A stretch of DNA of 64,000 nt, from NCBI GenBank assembly GCA_934792625.1, contig CAKVON010000002.1, positions 106,462 through 170,461 of the forward strand, given 5' to 3'. The translations under genes and the position numbers were made by a program. This DNA comes from an uncultured Atopobiaceae bacterium (GTDB taxonomy: Bacteria > Actinomycetota > Coriobacteriia > Coriobacteriales > Atopobiaceae). Position 1 is the stretch's first letter, and every line of letters starts with the position of its first letter. Under the pieces are notes generated by a model, which did not search any database, was not told where the DNA came from, and was given only the letters and a program-made list of their open reading frames with translations. Of this stretch, positions 51,425 through 59,714 are shown in pieces.

Positions 51425-53656
51425 CTACAGGTGCATGACGCGGTCGCGAATCTCCTCGGTGCGACCCTGGTTCCAGAACTGGGTTCCGATGTAGCCGCAG
51501 GTACGCCTCGCGACGTTGAGGGTGGCCTGGTCGCGGTTGCCGCAGTGCGGGCACTCCCACACGAGCTTGCCATCGTCCTCCACGATCTTGATCTCGCCGT
51601 CGTAGCCGCACACCTGGCAGTAGTCGCTCTTGGTGTTGAGCTCGGCGTACATGATGTTGTCGTAGATGTAGCGCAGCAGGCTCATGACCGCCTCGAGGTT
51701 GTCCTGCATGTTGGGGACCTCGACGTAGGAGATGGCGCCGCCCGGCGACAGGCGCTGGAACTCGCTCTCGAACTTAAGCTTGGTGAAGGCGTCAATCTCC
51801 TCGCGGACGTTGACGTGGTAGCTGTTGGTGATGTAGCCGTGGTCGGTGATACCGGGCACGATGCCAAAGCGGCGCTGCAAGCACTTGGAGAACTTGTAGG
51901 TGGTCGACTCGAGCGGGGTGCCGTAGATCGAGTAGTCGATGTTCTCGGCCTCCTTCCACTCCGCGCACTTGTCGTTCATGCGCTGCATGACCGACAGGGC
52001 GAACGGGGTGGCCTCGGGGTCGGTGTGCGAGTGACCGGTCATGAACTTGACGCACTCGTACAGGCCCGCATAGCCCAGGCTGATCGTGGAGTAGCCGCCA
52101 TACAGGAGGGGGTCGATGGGCTCGCCCTTGGGCAGGCGCGCCAGGGCACCGTACTGCCACAGGATGGGCGCCGCGTCGGACAGCGTGCCCTTGAGGCGCT
52201 CGTGACGGCAGCGCAGGGCGCGGTGGCACAGCTCCAGGCGCTCGTCGAAGATCTTCCAGAACTCGTCCATGTTGCCCTCGGACGAAAGTGCGACGTCCGG
52301 CAGGTTGATGGTGACGACGCCCTGGTTGAAGCGACCGTAGTACTTGGGCTTTCCGGGCTCGTAGTTACCCGCGTTGGCAATGTTGTCATAGCCGTTGCCC
52401 GTTCGGTCGGGCGTGAGGAAGCTGCGGCAGCCCATGCAGGTGTAGCAGTCGCCGTTGCCAGCGGTCTCCCCCTTCGAGAGCTTGAGCTCGCGCATCTTCT
52501 TCTCGGAGATGTAGTCGGGCACCATGCGCTTGGCGGTGCACTTGGCGGCAAGCTGCGTGAGGTAGTAGTAGGGCTGACCCGGCTCGATGTTGTCGTCCTC
52601 GAGAACGTAGATGAGCTTGGGGAACGCGGGCGTGATCCAGACGCCCTTCTCGTTCTTGACGCCCTCGTAGCGCTGTCGCAGGGTCTCCTCGATGATCAGC
52701 GCGAGGTCGTGCTTCGTGCGCTCGTCGGAAGCCTCGTTGAGGTACATGAAGACGGTGACGAACGGCGCCTGGCCGTTGGTGGTCATGAGGGTGACGACCT
52801 GGTACTGGATCGTCTGGACGCCACGGCGGATCTCGTCGCGCAGGCGACGCTCGACGATCTCGTCGAGCTTGCTCATGTCGGGCTCGACGCCGAGCTCGTT
52901 GGTCTCGTCGATGACCTGGCGGCGGATCTTGCGACGGCTGACCTCGACGAAGGGCGCCAGGTGCGTGAGCGAGATGGACTGACCGCCATACTGCGACGAG
53001 GCCACCTGGGCGATGATCTGCGTGGCGATGTTGCAGGCGGTGCTGAAGCTGTGGGGCTTCTCGATGAGCGTGCCGGAGATGACCGTGCCGTTCTGGAGCA
53101 TGTCCTCGAGGTTGACCAGGTCGCAGTTGTGCATGTGCTGCGCATAGTAGTCGGCATCGTGGAAGTGGATGATGCCCTCCTGGTGGGCACGCACGACCTC
53201 CTCGGGAAGGAGCATGCGCATGGTAAGGTCCTTGGAGACCTCGCCGGCCATGTAGTCGCGCTGGACCGAGTTGACGGTCGGGTTCTTGTTGGAGTTCTCC
53301 TGCTTGACGTCCTCGTTGTTGCACTCGATGAGCGACAGGATCTTGTCGTCGGTGGTGTTCTTCTGGCGCTTGAGGCTCTGCACGTAGCGATAGATGATGT
53401 AACGACGCGCGACGTCATAGCAGTCCAGAGCCATGATCTCGTCCTCGACCATGTCCTGGATCTCCTCGACCGTAACGGTGTGACCCGCGGCCTCGCAACG
53501 GTCGCGGACGTTCTCGGAGGCGTAGACGATCTGACGCTGCGTCAGCCTCTCATCGACAGGCGCCTCGGCGTTGGCCCCCGCGATGGCGTTCGAAATCTTC
53601 TCGATATCGAAGGTAACCTCGGAACCGTTGCGCTTGATGATCTTCACGTGTCTCAC
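51425..53656 (-). CDS. nrdD: anaerobic ribonucleoside-triphosphate reductase
   Basis: Class III RNR; makes dNTPs without oxygen using a glycyl radical. 743 residues: N-terminal ATP-cone (about 1-95), catalytic barrel, C-terminal zinc site (CQVCG and CPHCG) and the glycyl-radical loop RRTCGYIGTQF with radical Gly721. GTG at 53656; a GTG nine bases later is an alternative. Its 167-bp leader holds a GAGAAG-loop hairpin, a 14-bp palindrome and an NrdR box. Confidence 0.96.
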   Translation of the reverse strand: MRHVKIIKRNGSEVTFDIEKISNAIAGANAEAPVDERLTQRQIVYASENVRDRCEAAGHTVTVEEIQDMVEDEIMALDCYDVARRYIIYRYVQSLKRQKNTTDDKILSLIECNNEDVKQENSNKNPTVNSVQRDYMAGEVSKDLTMRMLLPEEVVRAHQEGIIHFHDADYYAQHMHNCDLVNLEDMLQNGTVISGTLIEKPHSFSTACNIATQIIAQVASSQYGGQSISLTHLAPFVEVSRRKIRRQVIDETNELGVEPDMSKLDEIVERRLRDEIRRGVQTIQYQVVTLMTTNGQAPFVTVFMYLNEASDERTKHDLALIIEETLRQRYEGVKNEKGVWITPAFPKLIYVLEDDNIEPGQPYYYLTQLAAKCTAKRMVPDYISEKKMRELKLSKGETAGNGDCYTCMGCRSFLTPDRTGNGYDNIANAGNYEPGKPKYYGRFNQGVVTINLPDVALSSEGNMDEFWKIFDERLELCHRALRCRHERLKGTLSDAAPILWQYGALARLPKGEPIDPLLYGGYSTISLGYAGLYECVKFMTGHSHTDPEATPFALSVMQRMNDKCAEWKEAENIDYSIYGTPLESTTYKFSKCLQRRFGIVPGITDHGYITNSYHVNVREEIDAFTKLKFESEFQRLSPGGAISYVEVPNMQDNLEAVMSLLRYIYDNIMYAELNTKSDYCQVCGYDGEIKIVEDDGKLVWECPHCGNRDQATLNVARRTCGYIGTQFWNQGRTEEIRDRVMHL

Positions 53657-53699
53657 CCATTCTTCGGAGTACGTACTCAGTACGACTTCGCCTATTAAA

Positions 53700-53730
53700 G
53701 GCGACGTGCCGAGAAGTACCGCACGTCGCC
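53700..53730 (-). promoter_or_regulatory. nrdD leader hairpin with GAGAAG motif in the loop
   Basis: Perfect 10-bp stem GGCGACGTGC/GCACGTCGCC around the 11-base loop CGAGAAGTACC (plus-strand reading), 44 bp before the nrdD start. Same architecture as the hairpin after nrdG, with the motif in the opposite orientation relative to transcription. Confidence 0.55.
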
Positions 53731-53750
53731 ATCTCTACGGAAATCAACTG

Positions 53751-53764
53751 TACCAGTACTGGTA
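53751..53764. promoter_or_regulatory. 14-bp palindrome upstream of nrdD
   Basis: TACCAGTACTGGTA is perfectly symmetrical and overlaps a possible minus-strand -10 (TACAGT). Likely operator; the binding protein is unknown. Confidence 0.45.
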
Positions 53765-53822
53765 GACCAAAATAGCGAGGAACTCAAAAATACCGCTAGA
53801 GGTTGGGCCTATCAGATAAGCG

Positions 53823-53840
53823 GCCACAATATATTGTGGC
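53823..53840. promoter_or_regulatory. NrdR box
   Basis: GCCACAATATATTGTGGC is a perfect 18-bp palindrome closely matching the known NrdR consensus acaCwAtATaTwGtgt. It lies about 170 bp before nrdD, as expected for repression of ribonucleotide reductase genes by NrdR-ATP/dATP. NrdR boxes usually come in pairs about 31 bp apart; only a poor partner (53792-53803) is seen. Confidence 0.8.
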
Positions 53841-53846
53841 TAGTTT

Positions 53847-53874
53847 ACCTGCGGCGTTACAAGCACCCGCAGGT
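53847..53874 (+). promoter_or_regulatory. hairpin in trpS upstream region
   Basis: ACCTGCGG/CCGCAGGT 8-bp stem with a 12-base loop. No T tract. Together with the 9-bp inverted repeat GGGCTTGCC/GGCAAGCCC that follows, it could form a structured leader if transcription of trpS starts upstream of it. Confidence 0.35.
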
Positions 53875-54050
53875 AGCGGGCTTGCCGGTAATTGCGGTCC
53901 CGACGACTCGAAACACAACGTATGGTATTTCGGTCTATGGCAAGCCCCAATCACCAGAGAGATGGGTCGTCAACCAAACCTACACGACATGCTCGCGTAC
54001 AATAAATGTATCTGTGGCGGCACGGTGCCGCACATGACGAAAGGAATCCC

Positions 54051-55100
54051 ATGCCCAACGAGGGAAGCTACGAGGCTGCGCTGCGCCGCAGCAACGAGAT
54101 CCAGGCCGACCTGCCCAACAACCCAGACAAGTACACCATGCTCACCGGCGACCGTCCGACCGGCCGCCTTCACCTCGGCCACTACTTCGGCACGATTCGT
54201 GAGCGCGTCCGCCTGCAGGACCTCGGCGTCCACAGCAACATCATCATCGCCGACTATCAGGTGATCACCGACCGCGACACGACGAAGAACATCGCCGACA
54301 ACGTCCACAACATGGTGATGGACTACCTCGCGTGCGGCATTGACCCCGAGAAGACGATGATCTTCACCCACTCCGCCGTCCCCGCGGCAAACCAGCTCAT
54401 GCTTCCGTTCCTCTCGCTCGTCTCCGAGGCGGAGCTCCTTCGCAATCCCACCGTCAAGGCCGAGCAGGAGGCCTCGGGTCACACAATGACCGGGCTCCTA
54501 CTCACCTACCCTGTGCACCAGGCCTGCGACATCCTCTTCTGCAAGGGCAACATCGTCCCCGTCGGCCGCGACCAGCTTCCCCACATCGAGATCACCTCGA
54601 AGATCGCCCGTCGCTTCAACGAGCGTTATGGCAAGGTCTTCCCCGAGGTCGCGGGTCTTCTTACCTCCACGCCTCTCCTGCCTGGCCTAGACGGTCGCAA
54701 GATGAGCAAGTCCTACGGAAACGCCATTTCCCTGTCGATGAGCGCCGAGGAGACCGCCAAGCTTATCAAGAAGTCCAAGACCGATGGCGAACGCAACATC
54801 ACCTTCGATCCCGAGAATCGCCCCGGCGTCTCCGCCCTTCTCACCACGGCAGGCATCTGCTCCGGCCGTGACCCGAAGGAGATTGCGGACGAAATCGGCA
54901 TGGGCGGCTCCGGCCAGCTCAAGAAGTACGTCACCGAGCAGGTCAACGAGTACCTCGCCCCCATTCGCGAGCGCAGGCAGCAGTTCGAGAAGGACCTCGA
55001 CTACGTGCGCGACGTCCTGGCGGACGGCAACCGACGCGCCAACGAGATTGCCAACGAGACCCTTGCGGAGGTCACCGACGCAATGGGCATGCGCTACTAG
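54051..55100 (+). CDS. trpS: tryptophan--tRNA ligase
   Basis: Class I aminoacyl-tRNA synthetase. 349 residues. HIGH-type motif HLGH (41-44) after DRPTGRL, and KMSKS (217-221). The ATG at 54051 has AAAGGA six bases upstream; the in-frame ATG at 54006 precedes a hairpin and has no binding site. TATA-like TACAAT at 53998-54003 may be the -10 box. Confidence 0.95.
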   Translation: MPNEGSYEAALRRSNEIQADLPNNPDKYTMLTGDRPTGRLHLGHYFGTIRERVRLQDLGVHSNIIIADYQVITDRDTTKNIADNVHNMVMDYLACGIDPEKTMIFTHSAVPAANQLMLPFLSLVSEAELLRNPTVKAEQEASGHTMTGLLLTYPVHQACDILFCKGNIVPVGRDQLPHIEITSKIARRFNERYGKVFPEVAGLLTSTPLLPGLDGRKMSKSYGNAISLSMSAEETAKLIKKSKTDGERNITFDPENRPGVSALLTTAGICSGRDPKEIADEIGMGGSGQLKKYVTEQVNEYLAPIRERRQQFEKDLDYVRDVLADGNRRANEIANETLAEVTDAMGMRY

Positions 55101-55125
55101 CACTCCCCTCTCATCGCACAACCAA

Positions 55126-55157
55126 TGCGGCCCCGTCGGATGATCGACGAGGCCGCA
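55126..55157 (+). terminator. terminator of trpS
   Basis: TGCGGCC-C-CGTCG pairs with CGACG-A-GGCCGCA (12 bp, one mismatch), loop gatgat, followed by atttag. 25 bp after the trpS stop. Confidence 0.7.
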
Positions 55158-55211
55158 ATTTAGTTACCGACCAAAGGACGGCAAGACGCACACACGACAG
55201 CCCACACGAGA

Positions 55212-55244
55212 AAGGGCCGCCCCACAAGTTGTGGGACGGCCCTT
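55212..55244 (-). terminator. terminator of the arginine antiporter gene
   Basis: AAGGGCCG-C-CCCAC pairs with GTGGG-A-CGGCCCTT, loop aagtt. The minus-strand tail ttctcgtg follows. 30 bp after the antiporter stop. Confidence 0.7.
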
Positions 55245-55274
55245 CTCAAGGGGTTGTGCTCGTGTGTCGCTTGC

Positions 55275-56843
55275 TTAGAGAGCGAGCATGGCGACGGTGA
55301 GGATGATGACGCAGACCACGGACATGACTGCGACAACCTTGAGCGCGAACTTGACCCAGGTGCTGTACTCAACACGGGACAGGGCCAGACCACCCATGAT
55401 GGCGCCGGAGGTCGGGGTGATCAGGTTGACCACGCCAGAGGCGGCGGAGAAGATCATGACCATGACAGCCGGGTTGAAGCCGAGCTTGAGGGCCAGCGGT
55501 CCCATGATCGGCATGGAGACGGTAGCCATGCCAGAGGTGGACGGGATGAGGAAGGACAGGACGAAGTAGAGCAGGAAGCTGCCGATGGCGAAGACCGGGC
55601 CAGAGGTGCCGGCAAGGGCGGCGGCCGCGGAGTTCAGGAAGTAATCGGAGAGACCGGTGGCGCTCATGACGACGGAAACGCCACGGGACAGGGCGATGAT
55701 CATGACAACGGACATCATGTCGCCAGCGCCGAGCATGAACTCGTCGACGATCTCACGCTCGGAGAGGCCACCAACGATGCCGATGACGATGGCGAGCAGC
55801 AGGAACCAGGTGGTGGACTCAGCGAAGTACCACTGGCCGAGCGGGGTGCCGGTCAGGAACTCAGACCACGCGGGAGCAGTCTCCTCGCTGGAGACGAGGG
55901 TGCCGGTGACGGTCTCGGGGTCGAGGGTCAGGTCGCCATCGTCGGAATACTTGCCAATGATGTCGTCAGCAGAGACCTCGGTGGTGACATCCTCGAACTG
56001 CTGGCCAGCGACGAAGGCGTTGACGCCCAGGTCCTCCCAGGGAATGAAGGAGATGACCATGACGATGAAGGCGGCGGCGAAGATGCCAAGGCAGGCCTTC
56101 TGACGGCCGGTGAGCTTCTTCTCCTCGTGGACGGCAGCGGAAGCCTCGCCGTAAGCCTCCTGAGAGTGCTTGATCTCGGCAGCGCTCAGCAGGGTGCGGT
56201 TGGGATCGGCCTTGACGCGCTTGGCGTACTGCAGGACGAAGAAGACCGCGACGAGGTAGGCAGCGACGAGCAGGACGGCACCGAGGCCGATGACGACGCC
56301 CTGGTCAACGGCGATGCCCATGTCGGTCAGAGCCGAGGAGGCGATGCCGGTGGCGAACGGGTTGACCGTGGAGCCGAGGCAGCCGACGCCAGCACCCAGC
56401 AGGACGATCATGGCACCGGTGAGGGTGTCGAAGCCAGCGGCCATCATCGTGGCGGACAGCAGGGCGTAGAAACCAACGGTCTCCTCGCACATGCCGTAGG
56501 TGCTGCCGCAGAAGGCGAACAGAGCCATGAGGATGGGGATGAGGCGAGTCTCCTTGCCGCCCATCTTCTGGACGAGCACGGCGATGCCGTCGGAGAGCGC
56601 GTTCGTCTTGTTCATGATGCCGAGGAAGCCACCAAGAACCATGACGAACAGGCAGACGTCAATAGCGTCCGCGAAGCCCTTTGCGGGGGCCATGAGGAAA
56701 TCGGAGAGCGAAGCACCCGTAACCTCGGTGGTGATACCAGAGACGATGACCGTGATGACACACACGATCGCGAGCAGGATGAAGATGATGGAGAATGAGG
56801 TAAGCATTCCCCTCTTCTTCTTGCCCTGGGCCTGATCAGACAT
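55275..56843 (-). CDS. YfcC/ArcD-type basic amino-acid antiporter
   Basis: Integral membrane protein, 522 residues, about 12 membrane helices. The sequences GSTYGMCEETVGFYAL, GCLGSTVNPFATGIASS and SGMATVSMPIMGPLA are typical of the YfcC/DUF3360-like C4-dicarboxylate/arginine carrier superfamily. Next to arginine deiminase and OTC it most likely exchanges arginine for ornithine (inference from context). An extracytoplasmic loop of about 70 residues lies near 260-330. ATG at 56843 with AAAGGAG upstream. Confidence 0.82.
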   Translation of the reverse strand: MSDQAQGKKKRGMLTSFSIIFILLAIVCVITVIVSGITTEVTGASLSDFLMAPAKGFADAIDVCLFVMVLGGFLGIMNKTNALSDGIAVLVQKMGGKETRLIPILMALFAFCGSTYGMCEETVGFYALLSATMMAAGFDTLTGAMIVLLGAGVGCLGSTVNPFATGIASSALTDMGIAVDQGVVIGLGAVLLVAAYLVAVFFVLQYAKRVKADPNRTLLSAAEIKHSQEAYGEASAAVHEEKKLTGRQKACLGIFAAAFIVMVISFIPWEDLGVNAFVAGQQFEDVTTEVSADDIIGKYSDDGDLTLDPETVTGTLVSSEETAPAWSEFLTGTPLGQWYFAESTTWFLLLAIVIGIVGGLSEREIVDEFMLGAGDMMSVVMIIALSRGVSVVMSATGLSDYFLNSAAAALAGTSGPVFAIGSFLLYFVLSFLIPSTSGMATVSMPIMGPLALKLGFNPAVMVMIFSAASGVVNLITPTSGAIMGGLALSRVEYSTWVKFALKVVAVMSVVCVIILTVAMLAL

Positions 56844-56973
56844 TTGACCGCTCCTTTCAATGCGACGAGCCATTTGTCTTTTACTGGGTCAGTCCGCCGC
56901 AACGGACCACTAGCTCGGCAACTAGCTTACGGTTCCGTGCATCATATTGTTTCCATTACGTGGCGAACGGTAT

Positions 56974-56983
56974 TCAATATTCG
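56974..56983 (-). promoter_or_regulatory. arginine-cluster box 1 (antiporter)
   Basis: TTCAATATTC on the plus strand (GAATATTGAA in the direction of transcription), 131 bp before the antiporter ATG. The identical decamer is found before the aminotransferase gene and a variant before arcA. Confidence 0.5.
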
Positions 56984-57234
56984 GAGAAACGGTGCAGAAG
57001 TCAATCCACGTTCGATTAGCTACCGTTCGCGGTTTTCTCGTTCACATACAGACATATTGCTGATTTGTTACGCCGCAGGTAAAAAATGTGAATCAACAAC
57101 ACGTGCGCAATATCAGACCGAATTCTGCAAAGAATGAATTATGGCCTTCAGATACGTGTAAATTCGTATGACAGAAATCAACGTATTCAATTTTCCCAGA
57201 CGTGTATTCATTCCAAAATAAGCTTAGAAGAAAA

Positions 57235-57267
57235 ATCGGCCAACGCCTCTTCCGATGGCGTTGGCCG
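57235..57267 (-). terminator. intrinsic terminator of the aminotransferase gene
   Basis: Perfect 12-bp stem (57235-57246 with 57256-57267), nine-base loop, then tttttcttct on the minus strand. A textbook intrinsic terminator 36 bp after the stop. Confidence 0.9.
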
Positions 57268-57302
57268 AACCAAAGAGCAGGCGGCGATGAATATGCAGAG
57301 CG

Positions 57303-58427
57303 CTACTTATCGAACTCGGCGAGCGCGTCGGCAAGAAGCGAGAGGCCCTTCTCAAGAGTGTCGGTGGGTGCGCAGTAGCCAAGGCGAGCGCCGCAAGGCA
57401 GCTCAAAGCGGCTGCCAGGAACCAACAGGACCCCGCGATCCCTCAGGAGGCGCAAGCAGAAGTCCTCATCGGGCTCCGGAATATCAAAGCGGATATATGA
57501 GGTCGACACGCCCTGGGGCGCAACCCAACTCACACGGGGCTGTGAGTCGATCCAGGCCTGGGCAATCTGTGCGTTGTTTTCGACGATGGCTCGGTTCCTC
57601 TCCAAGACACGCTCGCGATTCTCAAGCACATAGGTGGCGGCGACGTCATTTGCCACGCCTGCGCTAATCATCGTGTAGTCACGCATCGTCCTGATTCGAT
57701 CGGAAACCTCACGATCGGCAATAACCCAGCCAGCGCGCGTAGCAGGCGCTGAGAAGGTCTTGGAGACCGAATTGGTAACGATGGCGCGGTCGTAAGCATC
57801 AGCCATCGAGAGGAACTCCACGCCCCTCTCGAGAGGCATATACACCTCGTCGCTCAGAACGTAGGCCCCAACAGACTTGGCAATCTCGGCGATGGCGCGA
57901 ACCGTCTCAGGGTCTAGAACGGTTCCCGTGGGGTTTGAGGCGTTATTGATGCAAATCAAACGGGTGTCAGGGCGAACCAAACGCTCGAGGCCGGAGATGT
58001 CCGGCCTCCAACCGAGCTCCTCCTTCAGCTCCCAGTACTCAACCTCCGCACCAAGCGAGCGGGGAATCTCGTAGAGGGGGGCATAGGTCGGCCACTCGGC
58101 AATGACATGGTCCCCGGGACGCACGACAGCCATGATCGCGTTGAGGTTAGCGCCGGTGCAGCCGTTGGTCTGCAAGATGTTATAGGGGTCAATCTCATGG
58201 CGATAGAGAGAGGAGACCTGGGACTTAAACTCAGGGGAACCCTCGATCCAACCGTAGTTCAAGCGTTCGTCCCTCAGCTTCGAGAGAAGCGTCTCTCCCC
58301 CACGGCCATCAAGGGACAGAAGCTCGTCAACGGAAAGCGACGCCACGGTTGACTGGGCGATGTCCCACGTTGCGTCCCTCTCCCAAGTGTTAAGCCATTC
58401 CTCAACTCCGATGACGCTGATGTCCAT
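57303..58427 (-). CDS. PLP-dependent class I/II aminotransferase
   Basis: 374 residues from the ATG at 58427, which has GGGAG nine bases upstream (an ATG six bases earlier is too close to it). PLP lysine K223 in SVSKTFSAP, NASNPTG at 162-168, Asp193 and Tyr196 in LSDEVYMP, and a C-terminal substrate-binding arginine region (PCGARLGYC). Fold type I. It lies between the antiporter and OTC genes with its own terminator and a shared upstream box, so a role in arginine, ornithine or citrulline metabolism is likely, but the substrate is not known. Confidence 0.82.
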   Translation of the reverse strand: MDISVIGVEEWLNTWERDATWDIAQSTVASLSVDELLSLDGRGGETLLSKLRDERLNYGWIEGSPEFKSQVSSLYRHEIDPYNILQTNGCTGANLNAIMAVVRPGDHVIAEWPTYAPLYEIPRSLGAEVEYWELKEELGWRPDISGLERLVRPDTRLICINNASNPTGTVLDPETVRAIAEIAKSVGAYVLSDEVYMPLERGVEFLSMADAYDRAIVTNSVSKTFSAPATRAGWVIADREVSDRIRTMRDYTMISAGVANDVAATYVLENRERVLERNRAIVENNAQIAQAWIDSQPRVSWVAPQGVSTSYIRFDIPEPDEDFCLRLLRDRGVLLVPGSRFELPCGARLGYCAPTDTLEKGLSLLADALAEFDK

Positions 58428-58470
58428 GAGCATGCACTCCCATCAAAATAGACGCGCTCACACTGAGCCA

Positions 58471-58480
58471 TTCAATATTC
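58471..58480 (-). promoter_or_regulatory. arginine-cluster box 2 (aminotransferase)
   Basis: Exact TTCAATATTC decamer, 44 bp before the ATG at 58427. See the finding on the shared box. Confidence 0.5.
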
Positions 58481-58523
58481 CCGATGGTATATGAGACTCG
58501 ACCCTGCTCGCCGCTCATAAAAG

Positions 58524-58556
58524 AAGGGTCACCCCGAACGCATCGGGGTGACCCTT
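58524..58556 (-). terminator. intrinsic terminator of OTC gene
   Basis: Perfect 14-bp stem (58524-58537 with 58543-58556), loop acgca, followed on the minus strand by cttttat. 25 bp after the OTC stop. Confidence 0.9.
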
Positions 58557-58581
58557 CGAAAGGCGCTATATGAAGCAGAAT

Positions 58582-59577
58582 TTACTTCAGGGTAGCGTAC
58601 ATGACAGCCTTGATGGTGTGCATGCGGTTCTCGGCCTCGTCGAAGACCTTGGACTGCGGGGACTCGAAGACGGCGTCCTCGACCTCCATCTCGGTGATGC
58701 CGAACTGCTTGGCCTTCTCGGCACCGATGACGGTGTTGGTGTCGTGGAAGGAGGGCAGGCAGTGCAGGAAGATGGCCTCGGGCTTAGCCATGGCCATGAC
58801 CTCGGTGGTGACACGGTACGGGGTGAGAGCCTCGATGCGCTCAGCCCAGACCTCGTCGGGCTCGCCCATGGAGACCCAGACGTCGGTGTAGATGACGTCG
58901 GCGCCGGTGCAGCCGTCCTTGACGTCGGAGGTCAGCTTGATGGTGCAGCCGTTGGCCTCGGCGATCGGGGTGCAGGCGTCGATGACGTCCTGGGCGGGCA
59001 TGCAGTTCTCGGGGCCACAGGCGACGAAGTTCATGCCGAGCTTGGCGCAGACGACCATCAGGGAACGGGCAACGTTGTTCTTGCAGTCGCCCATGAAGAC
59101 CAGGGTGCGGCCCTTGATGTCGTAGTTGAAGTTCTCCTGGACGGTCAGGATGTCAGCGAGCATCTGGGTCGGGTGCCAGAGGTCGGTGAGGCCGTTCCAG
59201 ACGGGAACGCCAGCCTTGGCGGCGAGCTCCTCGACGTCCTCCTGATCGAAGCCACGGAACTCAATGCCGTCATACATGCGGCCGAGAACGCGGGCGGTGT
59301 CCTCGATGGACTCCTTCTTGCCCATCTGCGACGAGCCGGGATCCAGGTAGGTGACGCCCATGCCCAGGTCCATGCCGCCGACCTCGAAGGCGCAGCGGGT
59401 GCGCGTGGAGGTCTTCTGGAAGAGAAGGACGATGTTCTTGCCCTCGAGGTAACGGTGGGGAACGCCGGCGCGCTTCAGATCCTTGAGGTTCTTGGAGAGC
59501 TTGAGCATGTACTCGATCTCCTCGGTGGAGAAGTCAAGGAGCCTGAGGAAGCTACGGCCGCTGAGGTTAACACCCAT
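58582..59577 (-). CDS. ornithine carbamoyltransferase
   Basis: Here probably catabolic: citrulline + Pi to ornithine + carbamoyl phosphate in the arginine deiminase pathway. 331 residues. Carbamoyl-phosphate site STRTR (57-61), DLWHPTQ, ornithine-binding SMGE loop, and HCLPSFHD. AAAGGAA before the ATG. Between arcA and a strong terminator; a carbamate kinase gene is not in the window. Confidence 0.94.
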   Translation of the reverse strand: MGVNLSGRSFLRLLDFSTEEIEYMLKLSKNLKDLKRAGVPHRYLEGKNIVLLFQKTSTRTRCAFEVGGMDLGMGVTYLDPGSSQMGKKESIEDTARVLGRMYDGIEFRGFDQEDVEELAAKAGVPVWNGLTDLWHPTQMLADILTVQENFNYDIKGRTLVFMGDCKNNVARSLMVVCAKLGMNFVACGPENCMPAQDVIDACTPIAEANGCTIKLTSDVKDGCTGADVIYTDVWVSMGEPDEVWAERIEALTPYRVTTEVMAMAKPEAIFLHCLPSFHDTNTVIGAEKAKQFGITEMEVEDAVFESPQSKVFDEAENRMHTIKAVMYATLK

Positions 59578-59659
59578 GTTGCAGTTCCTTTCTGTCTATG
59601 CGTGCTTGTGGGCACGCACTAGCTTACCCGGCCAGGGCCGGTGATTACAAAAGAGAATA

Positions 59660-59690
59660 GGTCCGAGGGCGAATTTTACGCCCTCGGACC
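59660..59690 (-). terminator. intrinsic terminator of arcA
   Basis: Perfect 12-bp stem (59660-59671 with 59679-59690), loop aatttta, then tattctctttt on the minus strand. It lies between arcA and the OTC gene, so OTC needs read-through or its own promoter in the remaining ~80 bp. Confidence 0.9.
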
Positions 59691-59714
59691 AGACGCGGAA
59701 AACCTAACGCAAGA

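Larger units (their letters stand above)
53657..54050. other. nrdD-trpS divergent regulatory region
   Basis: 394 bp without a gene, dense in dyads: palindrome GAGTACGTACTC (53667-53678), motif hairpin (53700-53730), palindrome TACCAGTACTGGTA (53751-53764), NrdR box (53823-53840), an 8-bp hairpin (53847-53874), a 9-bp inverted repeat with a 52-bp spacer (53878-53886 and 53939-53947) and a hairpin just before trpS (54013-54034). Confidence 0.7.
56844..57302. other. intergenic region upstream of antiporter gene
   Basis: 459 bp, notably AT-rich compared with its flanks; no plausible gene. Holds the aminotransferase terminator (57235-57267) and the TTCAATATTC box (56974-56983). I see nothing else convincing between 56990 and 57230. 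Confidence 0.7.

Noticed and set aside
50867..53698. 943-codon open frame opposite nrdG/nrdD
   Set aside because: Antisense shadow of real genes with the same low-complexity composition; no ribosome binding site or family resemblance.
53877..54050. T-box riboswitch or trp attenuator before trpS
   Set aside because: No T-box consensus and no leader peptide with consecutive Trp codons.
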